64,000 bases of DNA from Okeania sp. SIO2C9 (GTDB lineage: Bacteria; Cyanobacteriota; Cyanobacteriia; Cyanobacteriales; Microcoleaceae), in NCBI RefSeq assembly GCF_010672455.1, contig NZ_JAAHGO010000002.1, forward strand, positions 62,001-126,000, given 5' to 3'. The notes beneath the pieces are model-generated. The model was not told the DNA's origin and did not search any database. It was given only the letters and a program-made list of their open reading frames with translations. Positions 18,727 to 27,602 of the stretch are shown piece after piece. Positions within the stretch are counted from its first letter, which is position 1. Every line of letters begins with the position of its first letter. Position numbers and translations under genes: made by a program.

Positions 18727-19743
18727 TCATCCATAATAAAATTCATCATCGGGCAAACTTCCACCAAAAAGTTTAGGATTTTGCTCCAATAAACGAGAAT
18801 ACCAAAACTCTAAATCCTCTTTTGCATCTTTCGCACTCACCATTTCTAATGGCGTATATCCCAGAGATTTTTTAATAACAGGAGCTTTCAAACCTAGATA
18901 TTTTGCTCCCAAAGCAGCAGCATCATCAGGATTTTTTTGAGACCAATTTACCGCTTCAACTAATCCATCTTGAATAGTCTGAATTATATCGGGATATTTA
19001 TCAATTAAAGAAGTTAAAGCTAAAGTTCCTGCCTGGGGAAAACGAGGCGCTCTACCTGTCACTTTTCCCCATTCTTCTTGTAAATTAATCGCCAGTTTTA
19101 TATCTAATCCTTGTTGTTGACCGCGAAGTTCAGCACCAGTACCCGCAGGTTCAGATAAAAGAGCTGCATCACCACGACCAGCTAATAATAATTGCACTGC
19201 TTGAGCAAAGTCTGTGGTGTATTGAATTTTTAAATCTTTCTCTGGGTCTAATCCATTTTCTTTGGCTAAATAAAAGAATAATTGAGCAGGTAAACCACCC
19301 CGAAAAGCTATTAGTAATGTTTTGTTTTTTAAATCTTCAAAACTGCGGATATTTTGATTAGACCAAATATTTAATACTCCCCAAACCAGTACATTAAGTA
19401 ATTTTATCGGAACTTTTCTTTGATATAGATTTGCTGCGAGAGATGTGGGAGTTGCTGATACTTGTAGTTTTCCAGAAACAGCATCTGCTCGGAGTTGGTC
19501 GTGAGTTTTCCAAATACGGAAATCTACTGTTTCTACTAAGTTTTTAATTGAACTTTGTTCTGCTAAATAGGCTAGCAGAATTGTAATCATAATTGGAGAA
19601 CCACCAATGGCTAAGTTTGCCAGTTTTTCTTCAGACTGAGCGATAATTTTTTCTGCTTTTCCCTCAGAAAAATTAGTAGTAAATGTTAAGCCAGTAGTAG
19701 CTAATATTAATTGTAAAAATTGACGACGTTTTTGATTAAGCAT
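18727..19743 (-). CDS. NitT/TauT-type ABC transporter substrate-binding protein
   Basis: 338 residues. The N-terminus has a twin-arginine signal (RRQFLQLILATTGL), consistent with Tat export. The body is an NMT1/SsuA-like periplasmic binding protein (LANLAIGGSPIMI, LLLAGRGDAALLSEPAGTGA, QAGTLALTSLIDKYPD). This class binds nitrate, alkanesulfonates, taurine, pyrimidine precursors or other small anions. The sequence alone does not fix the substrate. It sits 306 bases downstream of the ATPase gene on the same strand. The matching permease is 5.2 kb further upstream. The sulfur-carrier genes between them make a sulfur compound one possibility; this is inference. Confidence 0.87.
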   Translation of the reverse strand: MLNQKRRQFLQLILATTGLTFTTNFSEGKAEKIIAQSEEKLANLAIGGSPIMITILLAYLAEQSSIKNLVETVDFRIWKTHDQLRADAVSGKLQVSATPTSLAANLYQRKVPIKLLNVLVWGVLNIWSNQNIRSFEDLKNKTLLIAFRGGLPAQLFFYLAKENGLDPEKDLKIQYTTDFAQAVQLLLAGRGDAALLSEPAGTGAELRGQQQGLDIKLAINLQEEWGKVTGRAPRFPQAGTLALTSLIDKYPDIIQTIQDGLVEAVNWSQKNPDDAAALGAKYLGLKAPVIKKSLGYTPLEMVSAKDAKEDLEFWYSRLLEQNPKLFGGSLPDDEFYYG

Positions 19744-20049
19744 TTTTAATAATTAATAATGAATAATTAATAATTAATAATTTCCTCTCCTTGAAAAGAA
19801 GAGGCTTTAAACCTTAATTATTCGGTAAAATTAGAATCAAAAAAAGTAGGCGACTAACGTAAGCAGTCAGTTAGCCTCTTCCAGAGGAACTGCGTTAACA
19901 ACAACAAAAATATCTCCTTCAGAAAAGTGTTTAAATTAATAACTGACTTTAAGAGCAAGGGAGTTCACTTTTGTAGTAAGACAATTAATAAAGCTTTGCT
20001 CCTAAACTAAAAGCAATAGCTGATAACTGATAACTGATAACTGAAATGA

Positions 20050-20799
20050 CTAACTGCTAGAACCAACAAATAACCCAGTGGATAGTCGGAAACAAGTAGC
20101 TATTTCTGGAATCATCAAAAGTTGAGAAAGTGTTTTGTAAATGTATGCTTCATCTCTTGCTGTTGACGGTCTATCGGGTTGCCACTCATAGACAATATTA
20201 CTAGGAGAAGGTGATAAAATAATCAAGTTGTCTGCTACTAGGACTGCTTCTGCTAAGTCATGGGAAACTAAAATAGCTGCCATATTACGTTCGCTCAATA
20301 ACTTTAACAATAGCCTCTGAAAATCGCGTTTTCTACCAATATCTAAAGCACTAAAAGGTTCATCTAGCAAAAGTAGATCGGGTTCCACTGCTAATGCTCT
20401 CCCTAAAGCAACTCGCTGCTGCATTCCACCACTAAGTTGATGTGGGTATTGGTTAGCTGCTTCGTTAATACCTAATTGTTTAGCTAGAGCGATCGCTATT
20501 TTTTGACGTTGTTTTTTCGTTATTCTTTTTGTTTTTAAACCAAAAGCAATATTTTCTAAAGTAGTAAACCAGGGAAGTAGTCTTGCTTCTTGGAAAACAT
20601 AACTTGTCTGTACAAATTGATTTTTTACCTTACCTGAAGTTGGTTTAATTATGCCTGCTATGATTTGTAAAAGAGTAGTTTTTCCACAACCAGAAGGTCC
20701 TGTTAAGCATAAAATTTTACCTGGTTTTAGGTGAATATTAATATTATTAAGTACCGTGAGGTTACTATATTTATGGTGAATGTTTTCTAAGACAATCAT
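20050..20799 (-). CDS. ABC transporter ATPase, NitT/TauT (SsuB/TauB) type
   Basis: 249 residues with Walker A (GPSGCGKTT), signature LSGGMQQRVALGRALA, Walker B (LLLLDEPFSALD) and switch His (LVSHDLAEAV). The Q-loop region reads YVFQEARLLPWFTTLENI, typical of SsuB/TauB/NrtD. It powers uptake through the permease encoded at 26008-26814 with the binding protein at 18727-19743. The 306-base gap to the binding-protein gene contains a dispersed hairpin repeat. The order on the minus strand is permease, then ATPase, then binding protein. Confidence 0.92.
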   Translation of the reverse strand: MIVLENIHHKYSNLTVLNNINIHLKPGKILCLTGPSGCGKTTLLQIIAGIIKPTSGKVKNQFVQTSYVFQEARLLPWFTTLENIAFGLKTKRITKKQRQKIAIALAKQLGINEAANQYPHQLSGGMQQRVALGRALAVEPDLLLLDEPFSALDIGRKRDFQRLLLKLLSERNMAAILVSHDLAEAVLVADNLIILSPSPSNIVYEWQPDRPSTARDEAYIYKTLSQLLMIPEIATCFRLSTGLFVGSSS

Positions 20800-21312
20800 A
20801 TTAGCATAATTACTAACTACAGGAATAATTTTTAACTCTTGTTTTAGTGGTATTTTGGATAATTTATAATTGTTTGAATTTTGTCAAAAAACAGGCATTG
20901 TGAATTACAGTAATGATTTGTGTGTAGGGTAAATTTCCCCCTGCCTGCCCTCTTTAGTTAATAGAGTAACCACAGAGAGAGGGATTGCCCTAACAATTTT
21001 ATTTATCATACAAATTCACACGCATTAATGCTTAACTAAGGTAACACTTCAATGATTTTATTCCCTAATAAATTATTTTTAAAATTCCTAATATAACGGC
21101 GCTTAGTATCATAAGTAATAGGTTTTACTCTGTCAAAAGACAAGCTGTCAAAGTTCCTCTAGTCCTGTCTATTAGTTGATTTAGAAGCTCTTAACATTTA
21201 TTTTAATATTTCCAAAAAATTACTTGACTTATGCAAATAAATATATAATTATTACTACTAATCACACTAAAAAAATATCTATGAATGTACTATAGACATT
21301 CTCAAAATAGCT
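20800..21312. other. Divergent intergenic region between ABC ATPase and the sulfur-carrier gene
   Basis: 513 bp between divergent genes, so promoters for both should lie here. It is AT-rich with no repeat family recognised and no ORF. No consensus operator could be made out by eye. Confidence 0.4.
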
Positions 21313-21594
21313 ATGGCAATAAAAGTGAATTATTTTGCACAAATCAAACAAGTTGTAGGGGGAATTGACTCTGAAACTATCCAGCTAGAAACTCCTTGCT
21401 CAGTTAAACAACTGGTTAATAAACTTGTTGAAAATCACGGCGATTCATTGCAAAATGTACTCCTAAATTCTAGCGGAAATTTACGCTCAACTATTCTTTT
21501 AGTTATTGGTGATACTCAAATTCCTTGGAATAGTTCTGTAGAAATTCAAGAAGGGGATGAAATTAGTTTACTTTCTCCACTAGCAGGCGGTTAA
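21313..21594 (+). CDS. MoaD/ThiS-family ubiquitin-like sulfur carrier protein
   Basis: 93 residues, beta-grasp pattern, ending in SLLSPLAGG. The terminal Gly-Gly is the site of adenylation and thiocarboxylation. Such carriers donate sulfur for molybdopterin, thiamin, tungsten cofactor or thio-amino acid and siderophore synthesis. The length is somewhat more than classic MoaD (about 80). A ThiF/HesA-type activating enzyme follows 553 bases downstream on the same strand and is the likely partner. A 124-bp tandem duplication begins immediately after the stop codon. The acceptor pathway is unknown; no moaE, thiG or cysteine synthase-like gene is visible. Confidence 0.85.
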   Translation: MAIKVNYFAQIKQVVGGIDSETIQLETPCSVKQLVNKLVENHGDSLQNVLLNSSGNLRSTILLVIGDTQIPWNSSVEIQEGDEISLLSPLAGG

Positions 21595-21595
21595 C

Positions 21596-21843
21596 GAAGT
21601 CAGAAGTAAGTAGGGGCGAATGGCGATTCGCCCGTACAGAAGTTATTTTTGTAACGGAGATTTTGAGCAACCCTCCAAAAATATTTCGCTTTAAAAGGCG
21701 GGGTTTTAGACCCAATTATGAAGTCAGAAGTAAGTAGGGGCGAATGGCGATTCGCCCGTACAGAAGTTATTTTTGTAACGGAGATTTTGAGCAACCCTCC
21801 AAAAATATTTCGCCTTAAAAGGCGGGGTTTTAGACCCAATCCT
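21596..21843. repeat. 124-bp direct tandem duplication
   Basis: Two nearly identical units (21596-21719 and 21720-21843), each with GGGGCGAATGGCGATTCGCCC, a palindrome common in this window, then TAACGGAGATTTTGAGCAACCC and a GGCGGGGTTTTAGACCC hairpin. The near identity suggests a recent duplication. It separates the sulfur carrier from the activating enzyme. Confidence 0.85.
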
Positions 21844-21844
21844 G

Positions 21845-22095
21845 TTTGATAAATTAATTATTGCTCTGCTGATTAAATATCAAAGCATTGACTGATATTG
21901 GTTAAAGCATTTTTTGGTCTAAAAAAGTACCAGCTTTTCAGCGGAAAGAGCTGCAAAAAGCCAGTATTTTGGGACGATTATGGCAGAACAATCTTGGAAC
22001 AATTTTTCCGACCACCTCCTCTATAATTACCATTTCTCCTGTCTCCTGTCTCCTACCCCTACTAAAAAACTAGTGAAGCGCAAACCCTAACTATT
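21845..22095 (+). repeat. Dispersed 250-bp repeat, family A, copy 2
   Basis: Starts near ATTATTGCTCTGCTGATTAAATA, has AGCTGCAAAAAGCCAGTATT, GGGACGATTATGGCAGAACA and a CTCCTGT core, and ends CTAGTGAAGCGCAAACCCTAA. It shares its first 30 bases with the copy at 23226. Confidence 0.65.
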
Positions 22096-22147
22096 TGTCT
22101 TCATTTTAGAGCTGACTTGGAAACTTTTAACTAAATACATTAGATAG

Positions 22148-22891
22148 ATGAAAAAATTAACAGAAGAAGAAAAAGCAACCTATCAATGGCAGATGTGGGT
22201 ACCTGGTTTCGGCGAACAAGGACAGGAAAAACTCAAACAAGCATCGGTTTTAATCTCCCGTGTTGGTGGTGTTGGTAGCGTCGTAGCTTTAGAACTCGCA
22301 GCTGCTGGAATAGGAAAACTTGTCTTAGCTCATGGAGGTAATATTAAACCTTCTGACTTAAACCGACAGCTTTTGATGACTTACCATGGTATAGGTAGCT
22401 CGCGAGTAGAATCAGCAGCACGTCACTTAAAGGAGTTAAACCCTCATGTAGAAATTGAAGCTATTCCTGAAAACATATCTGAAAGCAATGTAGAGCGCTT
22501 GGTGAGAGAAGTCGATTTAGTTGTAGACTGTGCTCCACTCTTTGAAGAGCGTTTTGCCATGAACTCCGAAATAGTTCGCCAGAAGAAACCTATGGTAGAG
22601 TGCGCCATGTATGACATGGAAGCGCAGATTACAACTATTATTCCTGGTCAGACCCCATGTTTGTCTTGTTTGTATCCCGAAAAACCTAACATTTGGAAAA
22701 GAGAGTTTCCAGTATTTGGAGCTATTTCAGGAACAATTGCTTGTATGGCGGCGACGGAGGCGATTAAAGTAATTTCGGGAGTAGGAGAACCTCTGTTAGG
22801 AAAACTATTAATTTGTAATTTACGGCAGATGACATTTCAGAAATTTGATATTTATAGGCAGTCAAATTGTTCAGTTTGCGGAGAACTTTGA
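22148..22891 (+). CDS. ThiF/MoeB/HesA-family E1-like adenylyltransferase
   Basis: 247 residues. The nucleotide-binding loop is SRVGGVGSVVALELAAAGIG. DLNRQLL supplies the conserved Asn and Arg of the adenylation site, and VDLVVDCAPL follows. Two Cys pairs for a structural zinc are present (CLSCLY and CSVCGE at the C-terminus). The family adenylates the Gly-Gly end of a ubiquitin-like sulfur carrier. The carrier at 21313-21594 is the obvious partner. HesA proteins often accompany nif genes, but none are present here. The two genes are separated by repeats and may have been closer once. The exact subfamily (MoeB, ThiF or HesA) is not settled from sequence alone. Confidence 0.9.
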   Translation: MKKLTEEEKATYQWQMWVPGFGEQGQEKLKQASVLISRVGGVGSVVALELAAAGIGKLVLAHGGNIKPSDLNRQLLMTYHGIGSSRVESAARHLKELNPHVEIEAIPENISESNVERLVREVDLVVDCAPLFEERFAMNSEIVRQKKPMVECAMYDMEAQITTIIPGQTPCLSCLYPEKPNIWKREFPVFGAISGTIACMAATEAIKVISGVGEPLLGKLLICNLRQMTFQKFDIYRQSNCSVCGEL

Positions 22892-22962
22892 AGAAGGAAG
22901 AGGGAAGAAGGAAGAAGGAAGAAGAAAGAAGGAAGAGGGAGGAAGGAAGAGGGAAGAAAAAA
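22892..22962. repeat. GAAGGAA heptamer array
   Basis: About ten units of GAAGGAA/GAAGAAG immediately after the adenylyltransferase stop codon. It is the same purine heptamer that forms arrays at 38984-39005, 52480-52655 and 61860-62010. Such short tandemly repeated repetitive sequences are known from filamentous cyanobacteria. Confidence 0.8.
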
Positions 22963-23750
22963 TGATGGGGAAAGTCAACTACCTGCCACTTCCTGTCTAT
23001 AAACCCCAAGCAATAGACTTCTCCAATAATAAAAAATAAAATAAGTTATTGCACAGAAATTATCAATTATTTCCCCCTACTCCCTACTCCCTACTCCCTC
23101 TTTTCTGGAGATGTCTAATTGTTAATACCCTGTAAACGGTTGGGTATTAAACCCAAAATTAAAAGATAAAAAAACTCTAAAAACTCTAAAAAATAATGTC
23201 TATTTAGGAGCTAACTTTTAAGACTAATTATTGCTCTGCTGATTAAATATAAAAGCATTGACATATAAATAAAAATTCCTTTTTGGGACTTTTAAAAAGT
23301 GCATGGTATCACGTCTAAAACTCTCAAAAAGGAGCGTATTTTAGGCGCATAGTTGGGCAGAAAAATAACTATTACAATTCTTACTCCTACCTCCTCGCTC
23401 ATTCCTATTTATTCTGTCTCCTGTCTTCCCCTCCTGGGAGGGGTTAGGGGTGGGTTGTCTCCTGTCTCCTACAAAGAGCAAAAAGACTTTCCATACGCAA
23501 ACCCTAATTGTCTCGAATATACCATTTTTCATTGTCAGCCTACGCTAGTATTTTTTGAGTCTATTCCCTCTTCCGTAAAACCTATATTTTTGAACATAAA
23601 CAGTATAATAATTGCTATCATTATTAGAATATAAAAATCAAATATATTATAAATTAAGGCTCCTTAAAAAATAATTATAATAGGGATTCAACTATTTTAA
23701 GAGATGTTTATATAGTAATTACTTAGAAAATTAGTTAAGGATAAAAGTCA
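22963..23750. other. Repeat-filled region upstream of chrA
   Basis: A partial inverted copy of the TAGACATCTCC element ends at 23117 with a CCCTACT core at 23071-23100. A family A repeat, copy 3, spans about 23220-23512 and includes the palindrome CCCCTCCTGGGAGGGGTTAG. The last 240 bases are AT-rich and should contain the chrA promoter. No gene was seen. Confidence 0.5.
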
Positions 23751-24944
23751 TTGATTAGCAAAGAAAAATTGCAACGACTCCTCGAACTAGCAAGTGTTTT
23801 TCTCAAAGTAGGTAGTATCGGTTTTGGTGGTATGCCAGCCATTATTGCTATGATTAAATCTGAAGTTACTGATAAGCGAAAATGGCTTACTCAAGACCAA
23901 TTTATCGACTTTTTTGGTGCTACCAACCTGCTCCCTGGACCAAATACTGTGGAAATTGCTACTCATGTTGGTTATTTGCAAAGTGGATGGTGGGGATTTG
24001 CTATTGCTGGTCTTTGTTTAGTTTTCCCATCAGCTCTAATTGCAATTGTTTTAGCTATCCTCTACAATCAATTCGGCTCACTTCCTGAAGTTACACCTTT
24101 TCTAGATGGGATTAAACCAGTTGTTTTATCCTTAATTTTAATGCCTGTCTATAAATTGGGCAAAACAGCAATAAAACACTGGAGTTTGGCAGTAATTGTC
24201 ATCTTTGTGATACCAGCATCAATCTTGGGATTAAATAACATAATTGTTATTCTTCTCGGAGGATTTCTGGGTATGTTTTGGCTTCATTTTTATCGGGAAT
24301 TTACCACTGAAACTCCGGCAAATATACCTTCGGAAAATTCTAGAATTAGATTACCAAAAACACTGATAATCTTATTGATAATCCTGGGAGTATTTTTATT
24401 AATTGATATCCTGACAACATCCGAGATTTCTCTATGGAAACTTAGTAGTTTTTGCCTGAAGGTAGGTAGTTTATTATATGGCAGTGGTTATGTATTAATT
24501 GCCTTCCTACAAGATTTAGTAGATCAGTTTCATTGGTTAACTCAGCAACAATTGTTGGATGCTGTTGCTATCGGACAAATCACACCAGGACCTTTGATTT
24601 CCAGCGTCACTTTTATCGGCTATTTATTATTAGGATTACCAGGGGCAATAGTAGGGACTATTTCAATTTTATTACCTGCATTTTTGTTTAGTGCTGCACT
24701 CAATTCTTTGGTTCCACAAATGCGTAATTTTCGCTGGACTTGTGAATTACTTGATGCAATTAATGTTACTTCTATTGCTTTAATGGCATCTGCTTTTCTG
24801 ACATTATCTAGATCGACACTTATTAATTGGCAAACATTGTTGATTGCTCTATGTGCTTGTCTGATAAATTTTCGTTGGAAGGTAAATATTATTTTGATGA
24901 TTTTTGTAGGTGCTATTTCTGGTTGGATACTGTTCAGATTTTAA
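23751..24944 (+). CDS. chrA: ChrA-family transporter (chromate/sulfate-type ion exporter)
   Basis: 397 residues, a two-domain CHR protein with the repeat seen twice: FLKVGSIGFGGMPAIIAMI..LLPGPNT near the N-terminus and CLKVGSLLYGSGYVLIAFL..ITPGPLI at about 235-285. Ten or more hydrophobic segments are visible. ChrA exports chromate and is thought to recognise sulfate-like oxyanions. A TTG start is taken because homology begins at once and AAGGA lies upstream; no ATG is available nearby. It lies on the strand opposite the ABC transporter and between its genes. A duplicate of its last 170 bases follows at 25131-25310. Confidence 0.88.
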   Translation: MISKEKLQRLLELASVFLKVGSIGFGGMPAIIAMIKSEVTDKRKWLTQDQFIDFFGATNLLPGPNTVEIATHVGYLQSGWWGFAIAGLCLVFPSALIAIVLAILYNQFGSLPEVTPFLDGIKPVVLSLILMPVYKLGKTAIKHWSLAVIVIFVIPASILGLNNIIVILLGGFLGMFWLHFYREFTTETPANIPSENSRIRLPKTLIILLIILGVFLLIDILTTSEISLWKLSSFCLKVGSLLYGSGYVLIAFLQDLVDQFHWLTQQQLLDAVAIGQITPGPLISSVTFIGYLLLGLPGAIVGTISILLPAFLFSAALNSLVPQMRNFRWTCELLDAINVTSIALMASAFLTLSRSTLINWQTLLIALCACLINFRWKVNIILMIFVGAISGWILFRF

Positions 24945-24974
24945 TTGTTAACTTTAAGTAGGTAGCACCGCAAA

Positions 24975-25130
24975 ATCTATAAGAATAAAGCAATAATAAT
25001 AAAGAAAACTCTGAATAAAATTGCCAAAAATAATTCTCTTTAGAAATACTGAAATTATCTTTACTTTTGTTTCTTTCTTCTTCCTTCTTTGTTCCCTCCT
25101 GTCTCCTGTCTCCTGACTCCTGACTCCTTT
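24975..25130. repeat. Intergenic repeat with CTCCTGT/CTTCCTT core, copy 1 of 3
   Basis: The sequence CTCTGAATAAAATTGCC, AATAATTCYCTTTAGAAATAC and a pyrimidine heptamer core recurs at about 25738-25876 and 25878-25990. This copy lies between the chrA stop and the duplicated chrA tail. Confidence 0.7.
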
Positions 25131-25310
25131 GCTTTAATGGCATCTGCTTTTGTGACATTATCTAGAACGACACTTATTAATTGGCAAACATTGTTGATTG
25201 CTCTATGTGCTTGTCTGATAAATTTTCGTTGGAAACTAAATATTATTTTGATGATTTTTTTAGGTGCTATTTCTGGTTGGATACTGTTCAGATTTTAATT
25301 GTTAAAAAGC
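25131..25310 (+). pseudogene. Duplicated 3' end of chrA
   Basis: From CTTTAATGGCATCTGCTTTT to GGATACTGTTCAGATTTTAATTGTTA this matches 24777-24953 with only a few substitutions, encoding ALMASAFVTLSRTTLINWQT to the same C-terminus GAISGWILFRF. It has no start of its own and cannot make a transporter. The copy is separated from chrA by the intergenic repeat above, so the duplication is probably unequal recombination. Confidence 0.9.
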
Positions 25311-26007
25311 GTTTAGCAATTCAGCAATCAGCGGTCAGCTTCATTCCCTTGAATTGTATGAGTTATACCAATTTCATAAAATATTGCAAAGCGTGAGGAC
25401 ACAGGGAACAGGGAACAGGGAACAGGGAACAGGGAACAGAGAAAGAAAAACATAAATATTAAAGAGGAAAAAAGGTGGAAATTTTAGAATTTATGGAATT
25501 TATAATTTTTTCTTTTAAGAATAAATCACAAATTAAGATGTAACTGCCTTTGCGTGAATTTGGTATTAAAAACTCAAAACAAGTCTTTCTTGTGCTTAAA
25601 TTTATAGGTAAAAAATGTAGTATAGGTTAAACGAATTTTTATTTCATTCATTAAAAAGCTGTTTGCGCAGCATTCCGTAGGAATAGCTGATAGCTAATAG
25701 CTGTTTGCGCAGCATTCCGCAGGAAATGCTTACAAAAAAACTCTGAATAAAATTGCCAAAACAGCTTTTTTGTCAAAAATAATTCCCTTTATAAATACTA
25801 AAATTATCTTTACTTTTGTTTCTTCCTTCTTCCTTCTTCCTTCCCTCCTGTCTCCTGTCTCCTGTCTCCTGACTCCTTCTTTAAATAATTCCCTTTAGAA
25901 ATACTGAAATTATCTTTACTTTTGTTTCTTCCTTCTTCCTTCTTCCTTCTTCCTTCTTTCTTCCCTCCTGACTCCTGTCTCCTGTCTCCTTACTCCTTCT
26001 TTCTTCC
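25311..26007. other. Repeat-dense region downstream of the permease gene
   Basis: A CAGGGAA heptamer array lies at 25397-25440, a GCTGTTTGCGCAGCATTCC hairpin pair at 25659-25728, and two copies of the 24975 repeat with CTTCCTT/CTCCTGT cores at about 25738-26005. No gene was seen. Confidence 0.6.
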
Positions 26008-26814
26008 CTACTGCCTTCCTTTTTTTTCACCATAATTCCAAGGTTCCAAAAATCTACGGATGGGGCGAATAACTAAATATTCAGATATCAAAATTAATAC
26101 CACTGTTACAACCACCCATGCCATTACTTCCGCTGTATCAAGATTAATTCTAGCTAGATTCATTTCTGCACCAATACCTGTTTCTGATGATAATAATTCA
26201 GACATTATTGCGACTCGCCAAGCTAATCCTAATCCAGATGTTATTGAAGGAAATAAACTTGATAATAAATGTGGATAATATAAGTCTAATAATAAATTTT
26301 TGATAGGGATTTTAAAAGTAAAAGCCATTTCGATTAGCTGTGAATTAATATTTCTTACACCTTCCACAGCACCAATAAAGATAATTGGTAAAGTAGCAAC
26401 AGCAACAGTAAATATTGAAGTAGAATTACCAGTGCCAAACCAAAGTAATGCAATAACAATCCAAGCAATAGGTGGTACTCCTTGCAAAGCAGTAATCAGA
26501 GGTCTGACCGCTCGACTAATCACAGGTTTTATACCAGCTATTATTCCGAGGAAACTGCCACTTAATGTTGCTATTGTGAAACCACTAATAGCATTTAAAG
26601 TAGTAGTTAAAATAGCCAAAGTTAATTTATTTGCCGTTGCCAAATTTTTCAGAGCAACTAGAGTTTCTAGAGGAGAAGGTAGAATGATTGAACTATATTG
26701 CATTGCTAGTAATTGCCATATAGTTATAAATCCTAGAAAACCTATTAATTCAGGTAAAATAACTTGAATTAGTTTGAATATATTTTTATCAAATTTATCA
26801 AATTTAATCATCAA
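26008..26814 (-). CDS. ABC transporter permease, NitT/TauT (SsuC/TauC) type
   Basis: 268 residues with about six membrane helices and the BPD_transp_1 EAA-like loop (AVEGVRNINSQLIEMAFTFK). Typical segments are LPSPLETLVALKNL, ALQGVPPIAWIVIALLWFGT and GLGLAWRVAIMSELLSSETG. It should form the membrane channel for the ATPase at 20050-20799 and binding protein at 18727-19743. It is separated from them by 5.2 kb carrying moaD-like, hesA-like and chrA genes on the other strand and many repeats, so the transporter no longer looks like a tight operon. Confidence 0.9.
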   Translation of the reverse strand: MMIKFDKFDKNIFKLIQVILPELIGFLGFITIWQLLAMQYSSIILPSPLETLVALKNLATANKLTLAILTTTLNAISGFTIATLSGSFLGIIAGIKPVISRAVRPLITALQGVPPIAWIVIALLWFGTGNSTSIFTVAVATLPIIFIGAVEGVRNINSQLIEMAFTFKIPIKNLLLDLYYPHLLSSLFPSITSGLGLAWRVAIMSELLSSETGIGAEMNLARINLDTAEVMAWVVVTVVLILISEYLVIRPIRRFLEPWNYGEKKGRQ

Positions 26815-26988
26815 CTGTTGTTTGAAAATAACCTGACAACCCTTAAATAAAGTCTCTTCAATTCTTCAAGGTTAGTACATGGCGATCGCTCAACTCTTAC
26901 TATTAATCTCTTAATTTATCGGGTGTAATATAATTATACCAAGCGTTAAAAAAGAATGCTATATTTAACAGACACTTCAATTATTAAC

Positions 26989-27310
26989 AGGACTTACGCA
27001 TTTTTCCAACAAAAACACTATATATCAAAGTATTGATACATAAAGGTTTGAGCATTTTGAGGATCGAATTGCAGTGCGCCTGTTTCAGTTGAAAACGCTC
27101 AAAAAGCTAGTATTTTGGGCTGACTATGGCAGAAAAATCCCAAATTGACAAAACGCCCGCTCCTACCTCCTCGCTCATTCCCCGTTCCTCCTGTCTTCCC
27201 CTCCTGGGAGGGGCAGGGAGGGGTGGGTTGTCTCCTGTCTTCCCCTCCTGGGAGGGGGAGGGGCGAGGGGTGGGTTGTCTCCTACCCCTAACCCCTACTA
27301 AAAGACTTAT
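26989..27310 (+). repeat. Family A repeat, copy 4, with an AGGACTTACGCA end
   Basis: It begins with a lone AGGACTTACGCA end (26989-27000), then a family A copy (TCGAATTGCAGTGCGCC, GCTGACTATGGCAGAAAAATCC). Two CCCCTCCTGGGAGGGG palindromes follow, with a final CCCCTACTAAAAGACTTATA. The 26815-26988 stretch is AT-rich, has one HIP1 site and no gene. Confidence 0.6.
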
Positions 27311-27353
27311 AAAATACCGATCGCTACCTCAGGGGTCGGTATTTCTGATTGGT

Positions 27354-27602
27354 TTATTCTTGTTCGTTTGGGTCTTTGGGTAGCTTTTCAGCCTGCTCAA
27401 GAAGTCTAGCTAACTCGTTTTCCAAAGCTGATGCTTGCTTCAAAATGTTAGACTTGGTTCTTTTGTTCTCAATTAATCTTGTCTCTAGGCGCTCTTCGTG
27501 AGCATCTAGGTAAACTAAAAACTCTTGAATTATTTCTCGAAGCAGGCTTGAAATTCCCCCAGTAGTTCGAGAGATTCCATCTCTGACCAAACTTTCACCC
27601 AC
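27354..27602 (-). CDS. Probable C-terminal half of the RHH protein below (coiled coil)
   Basis: 82 residues: RDGISRTTGGISSLLREIIQ, then a charged heptad-like helix (HEERLETRLIENKRTKSN) ending KDPNEQE. It overlaps the ribbon-helix-helix ORF by 73 bases in another frame. If one A were added to the AAAA run (minus strand of 27603-27606), the upstream ORF would read LLEKVGESLVRDGI and continue here to give one protein of about 125 residues. Alternatively it is a separate gene with a GTG start. The function of the helix, perhaps oligomerisation, is a guess. Confidence 0.5.
   Translation of the reverse strand: MGESLVRDGISRTTGGISSLLREIIQEFLVYLDAHEERLETRLIENKRTKSNILKQASALENELARLLEQAEKLPKDPNEQE

Noticed and set aside
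22148-22891. Part of a nitrogen-fixation (nif) cluster because of HesA similarity
   Set aside because: No nif, fdx or hesB gene is present in the window; ThiF/MoeB/HesA relatives occur in many pathways.
26300-26767. 155-codon plus-strand ORF opposite the permease
   Set aside because: It is antisense shadow of a well-supported membrane protein gene; no family pattern.
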